Shown here: positions 1-8,609 of the stretch, in pieces
Numbering within the stretch: the stretch's first letter is position 1
Layout of the letters: each line of letters begins with the position of its first letter
Assembly (NCBI RefSeq): GCF_052327305.1
Contig: NZ_CP182486.1
Location: forward strand, 682,001-746,000
From: Sphingobium sp052327305
GTDB taxonomy: Bacteria > Pseudomonadota > Alphaproteobacteria > Sphingomonadales > Sphingomonadaceae
Reading direction: 5' to 3'
DNA length: 64,000 nt
Notes under the pieces: generated by a model
Seen by the model: the letters and a program-made list of their open reading frames with translations, nothing else
What the model was told of the DNA's origin: nothing
Database searches by the model: none
Made by a program: the position numbers and the translations under genes

Positions 1-505
1 CGAAAGTCTGCACGCCCAGGCTGACACGCGTGACGTTCGACGCCGCGAGGACCAGCGCCCATTCCGGCGTAAAACCGCGCGGATCGATCTCGATCGAGAC
101 CTCGGGACGATTAGCATCGAAAACCGTCAGCAACCGGTCCAGCAAGCGCACGAATTCCACCGGCGCGATCGCATTGGGACTGCCTCCGCCAAAGGCGATC
201 CTGCGAATGCGTCCCCGGCCGCCGAGCCGCTTCGCCACGAGGGCGATTTCCGCATGAAGCGCAGTAAGATAGTCGGTCAGCCGCTGTTTCCGGCCAGACG
301 CGCCAGTATTGCAGCCGCAGTACCAGCAAATCTGCTCGCAAAAGGGAATGTGCACATAAAGCGAGACCGGCGTCGCGGATTCAAGACCGTCAAGCGCACG
401 CGCATAGTGCTCCGCGCCGACCTCTTCGGCAAATTCCATCGCCGTCGGGTAGCTGGTGTAGCGCGGCACCGGGCGAGCGAGCAGATCAGGGTGATAGGTC
501 CACAT
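1..505 (-). CDS. hemN: Oxygen-independent coproporphyrinogen III oxidase, N-terminal part (cut by window edge)
   Basis: Radical-SAM enzyme that decarboxylates coproporphyrinogen III to protoporphyrinogen IX for haem synthesis without oxygen; cytoplasmic. Only the first 168 codons are present. The reading frame begins MWTYHPDLLARPVPRYTSYP, typical of HemN N-termini, and carries the iron-sulfur motif PFCEQICWYCGCNT (CX3CX2C plus the extra HemN cysteine), followed by GGGSPN and an EIDPRG-like segment. It follows the cco operon, which fits the extra haem demand of a cbb3 oxidase. A perfect FNR box lies upstream at 540-553. There is no Shine-Dalgarno sequence before the ATG at 505, so the message may be leaderless. 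The C-terminus lies outside the window. Confidence 0.93.
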   Translation of the reverse strand, partial: MWTYHPDLLARPVPRYTSYPTAMEFAEEVGAEHYARALDGLESATPVSLYVHIPFCEQICWYCGCNTGASGRKQRLTDYLTALHAEIALVAKRLGGRGRIRRIAFGGGSPNAIAPVEFVRLLDRLLTVFDANRPEVSIEIDPRGFTPEWALVLAASNVTRVSLGVQTF

Positions 506-539
506 GGCGCAACGCTATGACGGGAAGGCCGCGCCGACA

Positions 540-553
540 TTGATCGTGATCAA
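540..553 (-). promoter_or_regulatory. FNR/FnrL box upstream of hemN
   Basis: The sequence TTGATcgtgATCAA is a perfect match to the FNR consensus TTGAT-N4-ATCAA. Its centre (546/547) is 41.5 bp upstream of the A of the hemN start codon at 505. That is the class II activator position if transcription starts at the ATG. The window also encodes an FnrL-type regulator at 9370-10059. Confidence 0.82.
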
Positions 554-564
554 CGGCGCACGCA

Positions 565-795
565 TCAACAGCAGTCTTGCTCTAGCTCGCCGGGTTTCGC
601 CCGCCGCTCCGCAATTGCATGGCACGCCTTCGGGCAATGCTGCCCCTGCTCGGGATCATCGGGATTGCCGGGCACAACCATATGCACGGTCTGACCGCCG
701 CACATCATGATCGTCATAACGCGAGCTTGCGCCGTTACTGGCGGTTGCGCCAGCGCGACTGCCGCCAGAATGGCTACGAGTTGAGCGCCCCTCAT
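565..795 (-). CDS. Small Cys-rich exported protein at the end of the cco operon
   Basis: A 76-residue protein of unknown function. It starts with an apparent signal peptide (MRGAQLVAILAAVALAQPPVTAQA). The mature part has five cysteines plus histidines: MCGG, HCPKACH and a terminal CC. The start codon overlaps the ccoS stop (ATGA at 792-795), so it is translationally coupled to the oxidase assembly genes. The Cys/His content and context suggest a periplasmic metal- or redox-handling role in cbb3 assembly; this is inference only. I do not recognise a named family. Confidence 0.7.
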   Translation of the reverse strand: MRGAQLVAILAAVALAQPPVTAQARVMTIMMCGGQTVHMVVPGNPDDPEQGQHCPKACHAIAERRAKPGELEQDCC

Positions 796-947
796 GGCAC
801 ACGCCCCTCCTCGTCCTCGACGAAGATACGCAGCGCGGCGCCATCCATATCGTCGAACTGCCCCTGGCGGAGCGACCAGAAAAACGCCGCGAGACCCAGA
901 AGCCCGAGCCCCAGCGCGATGGGAATGAGAAAAGCGAGCCCGTTCAT
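792..947 (-). CDS. ccoS: cbb3-type cytochrome oxidase assembly protein CcoS
   Basis: A 51-residue single-span membrane protein (MNGLAFLIPIALGLGLLGLAAFFW at the N-terminus) with the CcoS/FixS pattern: one transmembrane helix, then FFWSLRQGQFDDMDGAALRIFVEDE. The QFDD(M/L)DG motif is characteristic of CcoS. CcoS is needed for cofactor insertion into cbb3 oxidase. The start at 947 lies inside the end of ccoI, and the stop overlaps the start of the next small gene by four bases, so the genes are tightly coupled. Confidence 0.92.
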   Translation of the reverse strand: MNGLAFLIPIALGLGLLGLAAFFWSLRQGQFDDMDGAALRIFVEDEEGRVP

Positions 948-3058
948 TTGCTTGCCCTCTTCAGACGGAGCGCATTGCCCACAACGATCAGCGAAGAACC
1001 GGACATCGCAATGGCGGCCACCAGAGGCGTGACCAACCCCATGAAAGCAAGCGGCACCGCGACGACGTTATAGAGGATCGCAGCCATGAAATTCTGGCGC
1101 ACGACGGCCTGGGTGCGCCGTGCCATGCGGATCGCGCTCACGACCGGCATGAGACGATCACCAAGGAAAATGCAGTCCGCGGCGTTCTTGCCGACATCGC
1201 TCGCCGACCCCGGTGCCATGGATGCATGGCCGGCAGCCAGCGCCGGGCCATCATTCAGTCCATCGCCCAGCATGAGGATCTTGTGGCCGACAATGCTTTG
1301 CCGCTGAATCGCACTCAGTTTGTCCTGCGGGCTCATTCCCGTCTGTGCAGTCAGACCCAGCTGCCGCGCGACAGGTGCGACCGCTTCTGTCCGATCACCG
1401 GACAGGATCATGGAATCTATGCCTTCCGCCCGTAACGCTTCGATCGCCTCGCGCGCATCCGGGCGGAGCTGGTCGGCGAAACGGATCGTCGCCAGCGGCA
1501 TCCCATCAATGGCAAGCTGTGTGGCAAGCGCATCCCCCATGTCCGCCTCCACGGGACGGCCCAGCGTCACCATACTGCCCTGCCACTGCGCCTCCACCCC
1601 GAAACCCGGCATTTCGCGCAGTCCGGACAGCTGGGCGGGACGAACATCGAGTGCCTGCAGGCCGCGGGTCAGCGCTTCGCTGAGCGGATGGCGGGACGCC
1701 TGGGACAATGCGAGGATCAGGGACTGGTCTTTGCTGTCGAGCTCGTCGAGATCGACAGCCTCTGGCCGGCCCAGAGTCAGCGTGCCCGTCTTGTCGATGA
1801 GCGCACGATCCACCTCGGCCAAGCGCTCCAGCGCCGAACCGTCCTTGATGAGAACGCCGTTCCGCATCAGCGCGCCTGCCGCAACGATCTGGGCAGCGGG
1901 CACGGCAAGGCCGAGCGCGCAGGGGCATGTGATGATGAGCACTGCCGCTGCAATGAGCAGGCTATGGTGCCAACCTGCGCCAGCGATCATCCAGCCCGCG
2001 AATGCGGCTAGAGCCAATGTGTGGACCGCCGGCGCATAAAGCCGAGCCGCGCGGTCGGCGATCCGAACGTAGCGCGATTTACCCTGCGCCGCCTCGCCCA
2101 TCAGCCGCGCGATGTCGGCGATGGCCGTGTCGCTTCCCGCCGCAGTGACCTTCACCCGGATGGGCGCATCGAGGTTCAGCGTACCGGCATGGACAAGGTC
2201 GTTTACATGCACCGCCTGCGGCGCGCTCTCGCCAGTAAGAAGGGAAAGATCGATCCGGCTCTCTCCGCCAGTCACGACGCCATCGGCAGACAGCCTCTCT
2301 CCTGCGGCAACGAGCATCACCATCTCAGGCTGGATCGCCGTGGTGTCGGTCCAGCGCGTGTGTCCATCTTCCTGCACCACCATCGCCCCGGTGCCCATGT
2401 TGCGCAGCAAAGCCGTGACACCGCCCCGCGCGCGGTCTCGCATCACGCTATCCAGCCAGCGCCCGCACAGCAGGAAGAACAGGAGCATCGCCGCGCCGTC
2501 GAAATAGGCGTGAGCGCCCCCCGTCGCCGTCTCGTAAAGGCTCATCGCGCACACCAGCAGCACGCCAATGCTGATCGGCACGTCCATATTGGTGCGCCCG
2601 TGACTTACCGCTCGCCAGGCAGACCGAAAGAACGGGCGACCGGTATAGGCCACGGCGGGCAGGGCAATCAGTGCCGAAAGCCAGTGAAAAAGATCCCTCG
2701 TCACACCGACCGCGCCGGACCAGACGGAGACCGACAGCAGCATGATGTTCATCATGGCGAAGCCGGCCACCGCGACAGCACGCAGCAGTTCGCGACTGCT
2801 CTCGGCTGCGGCATCGGCAGTCTCCGGCCCGTTGCCGATCGGATGCGCTTCGAAGCCGAGCGTGGTGAAGGCACCAAGCAGATCGGGCATGTCCGCATCT
2901 GGAAGGCAGGAGAGATGCACGCGCTTTTCCGTGAAGTTCACGCGCGCCGCCGCGATGCGCCGGTCGCGTACCAGCCCTTGCTCCAGCTTCGCAATACAAC
3001 CGGCGCAGCGAATGTCAGGGACGGCGAAGTCCCGCTCGACGAGGGCGACGGCGCTCAT
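944..3058 (-). CDS. ccoI: Copper-translocating P1B-type ATPase CcoI/FixI
   Basis: Inner-membrane copper-exporting ATPase that supplies copper for the CcoN haem-copper centre. The 704-residue product has an N-terminal HMA-type metal-binding CAGC (Cys18/Cys21), membrane helices from about residue 95, the TGES phosphatase loop near 275, the intramembrane CPC motif at 378-380, the phosphorylation motif DKTGTLT at Asp422, and a GDGLND hinge motif towards the C-terminus. The frame stays open to 3352, but the ATG at 3058 fits: it overlaps the ccoH stop as ATGA and the protein begins MSAVALVERDFAVPDIRCAGC like other CcoI proteins. Confidence 0.94.
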   Translation of the reverse strand: MSAVALVERDFAVPDIRCAGCIAKLEQGLVRDRRIAAARVNFTEKRVHLSCLPDADMPDLLGAFTTLGFEAHPIGNGPETADAAAESSRELLRAVAVAGFAMMNIMLLSVSVWSGAVGVTRDLFHWLSALIALPAVAYTGRPFFRSAWRAVSHGRTNMDVPISIGVLLVCAMSLYETATGGAHAYFDGAAMLLFFLLCGRWLDSVMRDRARGGVTALLRNMGTGAMVVQEDGHTRWTDTTAIQPEMVMLVAAGERLSADGVVTGGESRIDLSLLTGESAPQAVHVNDLVHAGTLNLDAPIRVKVTAAGSDTAIADIARLMGEAAQGKSRYVRIADRAARLYAPAVHTLALAAFAGWMIAGAGWHHSLLIAAAVLIITCPCALGLAVPAAQIVAAGALMRNGVLIKDGSALERLAEVDRALIDKTGTLTLGRPEAVDLDELDSKDQSLILALSQASRHPLSEALTRGLQALDVRPAQLSGLREMPGFGVEAQWQGSMVTLGRPVEADMGDALATQLAIDGMPLATIRFADQLRPDAREAIEALRAEGIDSMILSGDRTEAVAPVARQLGLTAQTGMSPQDKLSAIQRQSIVGHKILMLGDGLNDGPALAAGHASMAPGSASDVGKNAADCIFLGDRLMPVVSAIRMARRTQAVVRQNFMAAILYNVVAVPLAFMGLVTPLVAAIAMSGSSLIVVGNALRLKRASK

Positions 3059-3528
3059 TGCAGATCGTCCCGGTAGCGCGCCACGTCCTCGCCATGGCGC
3101 ACGACGACGTCGAGCCGCCAGCGTCCCGCGGGCAAAGCCTCCGCCGAACGGAGCGCGCCATCTCCTGTACGGGAAAAGTGAATGGGGCGCGGCTCCGCTT
3201 GCCCGAGCGGATGGTTGAGCGTCGCGGAAACGCGCACACCCTCCAGCGAAGCGCCGTTTTTCTTCACGGAGATCAGGAGATGTCGCCCTTCGCCCACCGT
3301 TACGGACTGAACCCAACCCAGCCTGTCCTGAGCGGCGGCACGGGCCAGCCACTCATTGTAGCGCTGGCTCGCGACATAGCTATTGTCGACCACCGTGCCA
3401 CCGAATGTGGACAGGGCAAATCGCGCCATGGTGAAGTTGACGGCCATCACCACGCCGAAGAAGGCGACAAGGATGAACGTCATATGGCGGCCGGTGAATG
3501 TGCGAGGGGTCTTTCCGTTAATCGTCAT
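3055..3528 (-). CDS. ccoH: FixH/CcoH family cbb3 oxidase maturation protein
   Basis: A 157-residue protein with one N-terminal transmembrane segment (about residues 15-37, FTGRHMTFILVAFFGVVMAVNFTMARFA) and a periplasmic domain with the YVASQRYNEW motif typical of FixH/CcoH. The family acts with CcoI in copper provision and stabilises the assembling cbb3 complex. It overlaps both neighbours by four bases (ccoG stop/ccoH start and ccoH stop/ccoI start), as expected for a coupled ccoGHIS block. Confidence 0.92.
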   Translation of the reverse strand: MTINGKTPRTFTGRHMTFILVAFFGVVMAVNFTMARFALSTFGGTVVDNSYVASQRYNEWLARAAAQDRLGWVQSVTVGEGRHLLISVKKNGASLEGVRVSATLNHPLGQAEPRPIHFSRTGDGALRSAEALPAGRWRLDVVVRHGEDVARYRDDLQ

Positions 3529-4973
3529 GTCTCCGGCCGGTCAAACTGTATCGTATCGCTATCGCCGCGTGGGTCGCCGTCGAGCGCCCGCGTGCTGATC
3601 GTGAAGTCCTGCCGCGCTGGGCCTTTGGCCGGTGCCGCCACGAAGAGGCCGATCCGAGCGACGCTGTCAGCCGGCACCATCACTTCGATGCGTTGTCCCG
3701 CCGTCTCGCGGGAGCCAGTGTCGGTCCAGAGCTCAGCGCCTGCCAGTCCTTCCACTGTCACGGCGACCCGGCGCGGCCGTGTCTCCATGTTGCGCAATTT
3801 GAGAGTATAGTTGTTGCGGATGTAGCCGTCAGAAAGCTGGACGTAGAGCGGACTACGCTCATGCTGCACGGCGAGGTCGAGCCGGGTCCGCTGCCCCAGC
3901 GAAAAGAGCATCGCAACGCCGATCGCGACCCAGATGCCTGAATAGATGAGCGTGCGCGGACGAAGAAGGGTCTTCAGTATTGCTTTTGAGGTGCCGCCGG
4001 TTTTTTCGGTCGCTGCGTCTTCCAGCGTGCAATAATCGATGAGACCACGGGGCCGCCCGACCTGAGCCATCACGCCGTCGCACGCGTCGATGCAGAGTGC
4101 GCAGGTGATACAGCCGATCTGCGGCCCTTCCCGGATATCGATGCCTGTGGGGCAAACCGCAACGCACTGGAGACAGTCTACACAGTCCCCGAACGAACCG
4201 GGATGGGCCTGCGCCTTCTTGACGCTGCCGCGCGGTTCCCCGCGCCAATCCTTATATGTGACCAGCAGCGACTTTTCATCCATCATCGCGGTCTGAATGC
4301 GGGGCCAGGGGCACATATAGACGCACACCTGCTCGCGCATGAAACCACCAAGCACGAAGGTCGTGGCTGTCAATATCCCTACGGTTGCATAGGCTACAGG
4401 CGCTGCCTCACCGGTCCAGAAGTCGCGGGTGAGCGTTGGCGCGTCAGCGAAATACATGATCCACGCGCCGCCGGTCCAGAACGCGATGGTCAGGTAGATC
4501 GCGTACTTGGCGGTGCGCTTGATGATTTTCTCAGCGGTCCATGGACCTTTCGCCAGCCGGATCTGAGCGTTGCGATCACCATCGATCAGGCGGTCGACAT
4601 GCTGGAACAGGTCCGTCCAAACGGTTTGCGGACAGGCATAGCCGCACCAGGCCCGGCCAACCGCGCTGGTAACGAGAAACAGGCCGATCCCCGCCATGAT
4701 GAGCAGACCAGCAACATAATAGAATTCATGCGGCCAGATCTCGATCTGGAACATGTAGAAGCGACGATGGGCCAGATCGATCAGAACGGCCTGATCCGGC
4801 GCATAGGGCCCACGATCCCAGCGAATCCACGGCGTGCCGTAGTAGATCGCCAGGGTAATCGCCATCACAGCCCATTTGAAGCGGCGGAAAGGGCCGTTTA
4901 CCGCTTTCGGGTAAACGCCCTTCCGTGCCTCGTACAGCGCCGGATGCGTATCGTCCGTGTCAGGGCTGGCCAT
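3525..4973 (-). CDS. ccoG: cbb3 oxidase accessory iron-sulfur protein CcoG/FixG
   Basis: A 482-residue polytopic membrane protein with two sets of ferredoxin-type cysteines. One is CVDCLQCVAVCPTGIDIREG and the other is CITCALCIDACDGVM; a third Cys pair occurs in WCGYACPQTVW and CVYMCPWPR. CcoG is a cupric reductase that feeds Cu(I) to the cbb3 assembly path. The frame is open upstream to 5048, but the ATG at 4973 is preferred: GGGAG lies just upstream and the product begins MASPDTDDTHPALYEARKGV. It overlaps the end of ccoP by 14 bases. Confidence 0.93.
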   Translation of the reverse strand: MASPDTDDTHPALYEARKGVYPKAVNGPFRRFKWAVMAITLAIYYGTPWIRWDRGPYAPDQAVLIDLAHRRFYMFQIEIWPHEFYYVAGLLIMAGIGLFLVTSAVGRAWCGYACPQTVWTDLFQHVDRLIDGDRNAQIRLAKGPWTAEKIIKRTAKYAIYLTIAFWTGGAWIMYFADAPTLTRDFWTGEAAPVAYATVGILTATTFVLGGFMREQVCVYMCPWPRIQTAMMDEKSLLVTYKDWRGEPRGSVKKAQAHPGSFGDCVDCLQCVAVCPTGIDIREGPQIGCITCALCIDACDGVMAQVGRPRGLIDYCTLEDAATEKTGGTSKAILKTLLRPRTLIYSGIWVAIGVAMLFSLGQRTRLDLAVQHERSPLYVQLSDGYIRNNYTLKLRNMETRPRRVAVTVEGLAGAELWTDTGSRETAGQRIEVMVPADSVARIGLFVAAPAKGPARQDFTISTRALDGDPRGDSDTIQFDRPET

Positions 4974-5922
4974 CCGCTCCCTGCCCTTCCGCCGCAGGAG
5001 CGGCAGCCACTTCAGGTGCTTTCTCGCCACCGCCCAGCGAATGCACATAGGCGGCCAGCATCTTGATCGTCACTGGATCCAGCCGGCTGTTCCAACGCGG
5101 CATCACGCCGTTACGGGGCTGATTGATCGTCGCCGTGATGCTCTCGCGGTCGCCGCCGTAGAGCCAGACGGCATCGGTCAGCCTGGGCGCGCCAACCTCG
5201 CGCCCGCCCCCGCCGTCCACGCCATGGCAGACCGCGCAATTGGCCTCGAAGATCGCCGCTCCGCGCCTGGAGGACGCGCTCGCCTTCTCCTGAAGGCTGA
5301 TTACCCGCACAAAGCTCACCACGTCCGATATCTGCGCATGGTCGAGCAGGCCGTCATGACCAAAGGCCGGCATCTGACTGACGCGCGTTTCGTCGTGGTC
5401 CGGGTTCCGGATGCCGTGAGTGATTGTGTATTCGATGGTGGCAAGGTCGCCGCCCCACAGCCAGTCATCGTCCGTCAGGCTCGGATATAGCTTCTTCACG
5501 CCCGCGCCGCCCGCACCGTGGCACTGGATGCAATGGACGCGGAAGGCAGCCGCGCCGCCCTGCACTGCCGCCTGCATCAGCTCCGGCTTGGCAGGCAGGT
5601 CGGCAATGGGCGTCGCCCCGATGGCGCTCAGGACGGGCGCGCGACGCTTGGCATCTGCCGCCATTTCCTGCTCGAGTTGACCACGGCTCGACCACCCGAG
5701 CACACCCTTGGTTGCGCTGTTGACCAGCGGCCAGGCAGGATAGAGCACGATATAGACGAGCCCCCAGACGATCGTGGCGTACAAGGTCCACAACCACCAG
5801 CGCGGCATGGGCGTATCAAGCTCCTCGATACCGTCCCACTCGTGACCCACCGTGCTCGTGCCGGTGGCCTCGTCGATACGTTTCCCCCCGGCGGAGGCCT
5901 GATGCTTGTGCGTATCAGCCAT
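4960..5922 (-). CDS. ccoP: cbb3 cytochrome oxidase dihaem subunit CcoP
   Basis: Membrane-anchored dihaem cytochrome c of the cbb3 oxidase, carrying electrons from soluble cytochrome c to CcoO/CcoN. The 320-residue protein has an N-terminal membrane segment (about residues 40-62, PRWWLWTLYATIVWGLVYIV) and two haem c motifs, CIQCH (131-135) and CAVCH (229-233), each followed by a likely axial methionine region (QMPAFG and GVMPRW). It starts inside the end of ccoQ (8-base overlap). The C-terminus is an Ala/Gly-rich tail. Confidence 0.96.
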   Translation of the reverse strand: MADTHKHQASAGGKRIDEATGTSTVGHEWDGIEELDTPMPRWWLWTLYATIVWGLVYIVLYPAWPLVNSATKGVLGWSSRGQLEQEMAADAKRRAPVLSAIGATPIADLPAKPELMQAAVQGGAAAFRVHCIQCHGAGGAGVKKLYPSLTDDDWLWGGDLATIEYTITHGIRNPDHDETRVSQMPAFGHDGLLDHAQISDVVSFVRVISLQEKASASSRRGAAIFEANCAVCHGVDGGGGREVGAPRLTDAVWLYGGDRESITATINQPRNGVMPRWNSRLDPVTIKMLAAYVHSLGGGEKAPEVAAAPAAEGQGADGQP

Positions 5923-6073
5923 GGTCGTCGTCCCTGAAAATCATTTTTGCGGCTTCGTCGCTGCGGTCGCGGCCTCCCTTGCGGAAGGGCCAGGCAATGA
6001 GCGTGAGGAACACCACCGTCATCACCAGCAGGCCCCAACTGTCAGCCAGATGGCGCAGATCGTTGTAGCTCAT
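5915..6073 (-). CDS. ccoQ: cbb3 cytochrome oxidase small subunit CcoQ/FixQ
   Basis: A 52-residue protein reading MSYNDLRHLADSWGLLVMTV and continuing as one transmembrane helix, then a charged tail (RKGGRDRSDEAAKMIFRDDD). This is the CcoQ pattern: a single helix with an FxxL..W core, followed by basic then acidic residues. It stabilises the core cbb3 complex. It overlaps the ccoO stop (ATG at 6073, ccoO ends at 6070) and the ccoP start. Confidence 0.92.
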   Translation of the reverse strand: MSYNDLRHLADSWGLLVMTVVFLTLIAWPFRKGGRDRSDEAAKMIFRDDDHG

Positions 6074-6846
6074 CGCGCCTTCTCCGCCTGCGTCGTCGCT
6101 TCATGAGGCTGCTCCTGCGGAGCTCCCTTTTCGACGTCGACAAGCGTGCCGAGCATCTGGAGGTAGGCGACCAGCGCGTCCATCTCGGTCAGCTTGGCGG
6201 GGTCGCCGTCAAAATCGCGAGCCTGCGCCTTGGGATAGCGCTTGAGGAGGTCGCTCGTATCGGCATTGGGATCGGCCTGGGCGGCGAGATCCTCGTTGGC
6301 CTTCTCGACGTCCGCGTCGCTATATGGCACGCCAACCCGGCTGAGCGCAGTCAGATCCTTGCGCATGTCGCCGGCCTTGAGTTCGCGCTCGGCGAGAAAT
6401 GCATAAGGCGGCATGACCGACTCTGGCACCACACTGCGCGGATCGGCGAGGTGCGCACGGTGCCACTCATCCGAATAGCGCCCGCCTACACGCGCCAAAT
6501 CCGGCCCGGTGCGCTTGGAGCCCCACTGGAACGGATGGTCATACATGCTCTCCGCCGCCAGACTGTAATGTCCGTAGCGCTCCACTTCGTCACGGAACGG
6601 GCGGATCATCTGGCTATGACAGGTGTAGCAGCCCTCGCGCATGTAGATGTTGCGACCGGCGAGTTCGAGCGGCGTGTAGGGTCGCATGCCGTCCACCTTC
6701 TCGATCGTGTTGTCGATCCAGAAAAGTGGGGCGATCTCGACAATGCCGCCAATCGTCACGACGACCAGAGCCAGGGCGCCGAGCAGCGTGACGTTGCGCT
6801 CGATCTTCTTGTGGCTGAAGCCCTTTTCAGCAGGTTGAGTGGCCAT
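6070..6846 (-). CDS. ccoO: cbb3 cytochrome oxidase monohaem subunit CcoO
   Basis: Membrane-anchored monohaem cytochrome c subunit that relays electrons to CcoN. The 258-residue protein has an N-terminal membrane segment (about residues 18-43) and a CYTCH haem motif at 73-77 in the conserved context YMREGCYTCHSQMIRPFRDE. Further conserved stretches are RTGPDLARVGGRYSDEWH and the axial-Met region ESVMPPYAFL. It lies 12 bases after ccoN. Confidence 0.97.
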   Translation of the reverse strand: MATQPAEKGFSHKKIERNVTLLGALALVVVTIGGIVEIAPLFWIDNTIEKVDGMRPYTPLELAGRNIYMREGCYTCHSQMIRPFRDEVERYGHYSLAAESMYDHPFQWGSKRTGPDLARVGGRYSDEWHRAHLADPRSVVPESVMPPYAFLAERELKAGDMRKDLTALSRVGVPYSDADVEKANEDLAAQADPNADTSDLLKRYPKAQARDFDGDPAKLTEMDALVAYLQMLGTLVDVEKGAPQEQPHEATTQAEKAR

Positions 6847-6858
6847 GTTTCGGGCTCC

Positions 6859-8520
6859 TTATTCGGCAGGCACTGGCGCGAGCGGACGGTCCGCTGCGGC
6901 GTTGTGCGGGGTCTCGGTCATCGGCTTCTCGTCGCGGATCTTGCCGGCCAGTGTGGCCCACACGTTGACGATCATGATGATGAAGCCGGCGAGGTAGAGC
7001 GCTCCGCCCGCAGCCCGGATGAGGTACATCGGGTGCATCGCGGCGACGGTCTCGACGAAGCTGTAGACCAGATAGCCGTCAGCTCCATATTCGCGCCACA
7101 TCAGGCCCTGCATGATGCCGGCGACCCACATCGCGGCGGCGTAAAACACGATCCCCACCGTCGCGAGCCAGAAGTGCCAGTTGACCATGCGCAAGCTGTA
7201 GAGGCGCTTCTGGCCCCACAGACGCGGCGCCAGATAATAGACGCAGGCGAAGATGATCATGCCGTTCCAACCCAGCGCGCCGGCGTGGACGTGACCGATC
7301 GTCCAGTCCGTGTAGTGCGACAGGCTGTTCACTGCCTTGATCGACAGCATGGGGCCTTCGAAGGTCGCCATGCCGTAGAAGGCGAGCGCCATGACCATCA
7401 TACGGATAATCGGGTCAGTGCGGATCTTGTCCCATGCGCCGTTGAGCGTCATCAGGCCGTTGATCATGCCGCCCCAGCTCGGCATCCACAGGACGACCGA
7501 AAAGACCATACCCAGCGTCTGCGCCCAGTCTGGCAGCGCGGTATAATGAAGGTGGTGCGGACCGGCCCAGATGTAGAGGAAGATCAGCGACCAGAAGTGA
7601 AGGATCGACAGGCGATAGCTGTAGACCGGACGCTCGGCCTGCTTGGGCACGAAGTAATACATCATCGCCAGGAAGGGCACGGTCAGGAAAAAGGCGACCG
7701 CATTGTGCCCATACCACCACTGGGTCAGTGCATCCTGCACCCCGGCAAAGGCCGAGTAGCTCTTCGAACCGACGAAGCTCACCGGAACCGAGAGGTTGTT
7801 CACGATGTGGAGCATCGCGATGGTGATGATGAAGCTCAGATAGAACCAGTTGGCGACGTAGATATGAGGTTCACGGCGTTTGACGACCGTTCCTACAAAA
7901 ACCACCAGATAGGCGACCCAGACAATTGTCAGCCACAGATCGACATACCATTCCGGCTCGGCATATTCCTTCGCCTCGGTGACGCCCATCACATACCCGG
8001 TCGCGGCAAGGACGATGAAGAGCTGGTAACCCCAGAAAACGAAGCGGGCCATTGTGGGGAAGGCCAATCGTGCGCGGCAGGTGCGCTGCACCACATAATA
8101 GCTCGTCGCGATGAGAGCATTTCCGCCGAAAGCGAAGATCACCGCCGAGGTGTGAAGCGGACGCAACCGGCCGAACGTGGTGTACTCTAGACCCAGGTTC
8201 AGCACCGGATAAGCGAGCTGCAGCGCGATATAGACGCCCGCGATCATCCCCGCGAGCCCCCAGAAGAGCGTCGCGATCACGCCCCAGCGAACCGGGTCGT
8301 CATCATAAATGCCCTCATCGGCGGGCATCTTGAGAATGCCCCGCGCGATCGCGCCGTAATCGGCCCGCGAGATCGTCACCCACAGCATGGCGAGGCAGGT
8401 GAGCGCCACAATCACCATGTGCACCGCGAACGGTGCATCGACCGCAATCGCAGCCATAATAAGGGCGACAAAGGCCAGGCCTAACCAGCCCCCCGCCTTC
8501 ATAACCAGACTGTCCATCAT
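6859..8520 (-). CDS. ccoN: cbb3 cytochrome oxidase catalytic subunit CcoN
   Basis: Haem-copper oxidase subunit I of the high-affinity cbb3 oxidase; reduces oxygen and pumps protons in the inner membrane. The product is 553 residues with about 12 or more membrane helices. Visible ligands include the low-spin haem/entry histidine (RPLHTSAVIFAFGGN), the CuB region WWYGHNAV and GPHHLHYTALPDW, and the haem b3 region GHVHAGALGWNG. The frame is open to 8631, but the ATG at 8520 is preferred because GGGG lies upstream and the extra 37 residues are Arg/Lys-rich with no family match. The FNR box at 8596-8609 implies anaerobic/microaerobic induction. Confidence 0.96.
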   Translation of the reverse strand: MMDSLVMKAGGWLGLAFVALIMAAIAVDAPFAVHMVIVALTCLAMLWVTISRADYGAIARGILKMPADEGIYDDDPVRWGVIATLFWGLAGMIAGVYIALQLAYPVLNLGLEYTTFGRLRPLHTSAVIFAFGGNALIATSYYVVQRTCRARLAFPTMARFVFWGYQLFIVLAATGYVMGVTEAKEYAEPEWYVDLWLTIVWVAYLVVFVGTVVKRREPHIYVANWFYLSFIITIAMLHIVNNLSVPVSFVGSKSYSAFAGVQDALTQWWYGHNAVAFFLTVPFLAMMYYFVPKQAERPVYSYRLSILHFWSLIFLYIWAGPHHLHYTALPDWAQTLGMVFSVVLWMPSWGGMINGLMTLNGAWDKIRTDPIIRMMVMALAFYGMATFEGPMLSIKAVNSLSHYTDWTIGHVHAGALGWNGMIIFACVYYLAPRLWGQKRLYSLRMVNWHFWLATVGIVFYAAAMWVAGIMQGLMWREYGADGYLVYSFVETVAAMHPMYLIRAAGGALYLAGFIIMIVNVWATLAGKIRDEKPMTETPHNAAADRPLAPVPAE

Positions 8521-8595
8521 GCTTGCCCCTTTTTGGCGCGACTTTGCCGATCGCGCGGATCTGGGCCGCTTTGGACGCACGAGCGCCCCGAGACA

Positions 8596-8609
8596 TTGAC
8601 CGGGATCAA
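8596..8609. promoter_or_regulatory. FNR/FnrL box between ccoN and ompW
   Basis: TTGACcgggATCAA matches the FNR consensus with one deviation (C for T at base 5). Its centre is about 82 bp from the ccoN ATG and about 99 bp from the ompW ATG. It is a palindrome in the divergent spacer, so it could serve either or both genes. ccoNOQP operons are classic FnrL targets, and OmpW of enteric bacteria is also linked to FNR. Confidence 0.75.

Noticed and set aside
3059..3352. 98-residue N-terminal extension of the CcoI frame
   Set aside because: It overlaps ccoH, lacks family resemblance, and the ATG at 3058 is coupled to the ccoH stop.
6103..8190. 695-codon open frame on the plus strand opposite ccoO and ccoN
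   Set aside because: It is antisense to clearly recognised oxidase genes, His/Asp-rich in composition and shows no motif; long antisense frames are common in GC-rich codon-biased DNA.
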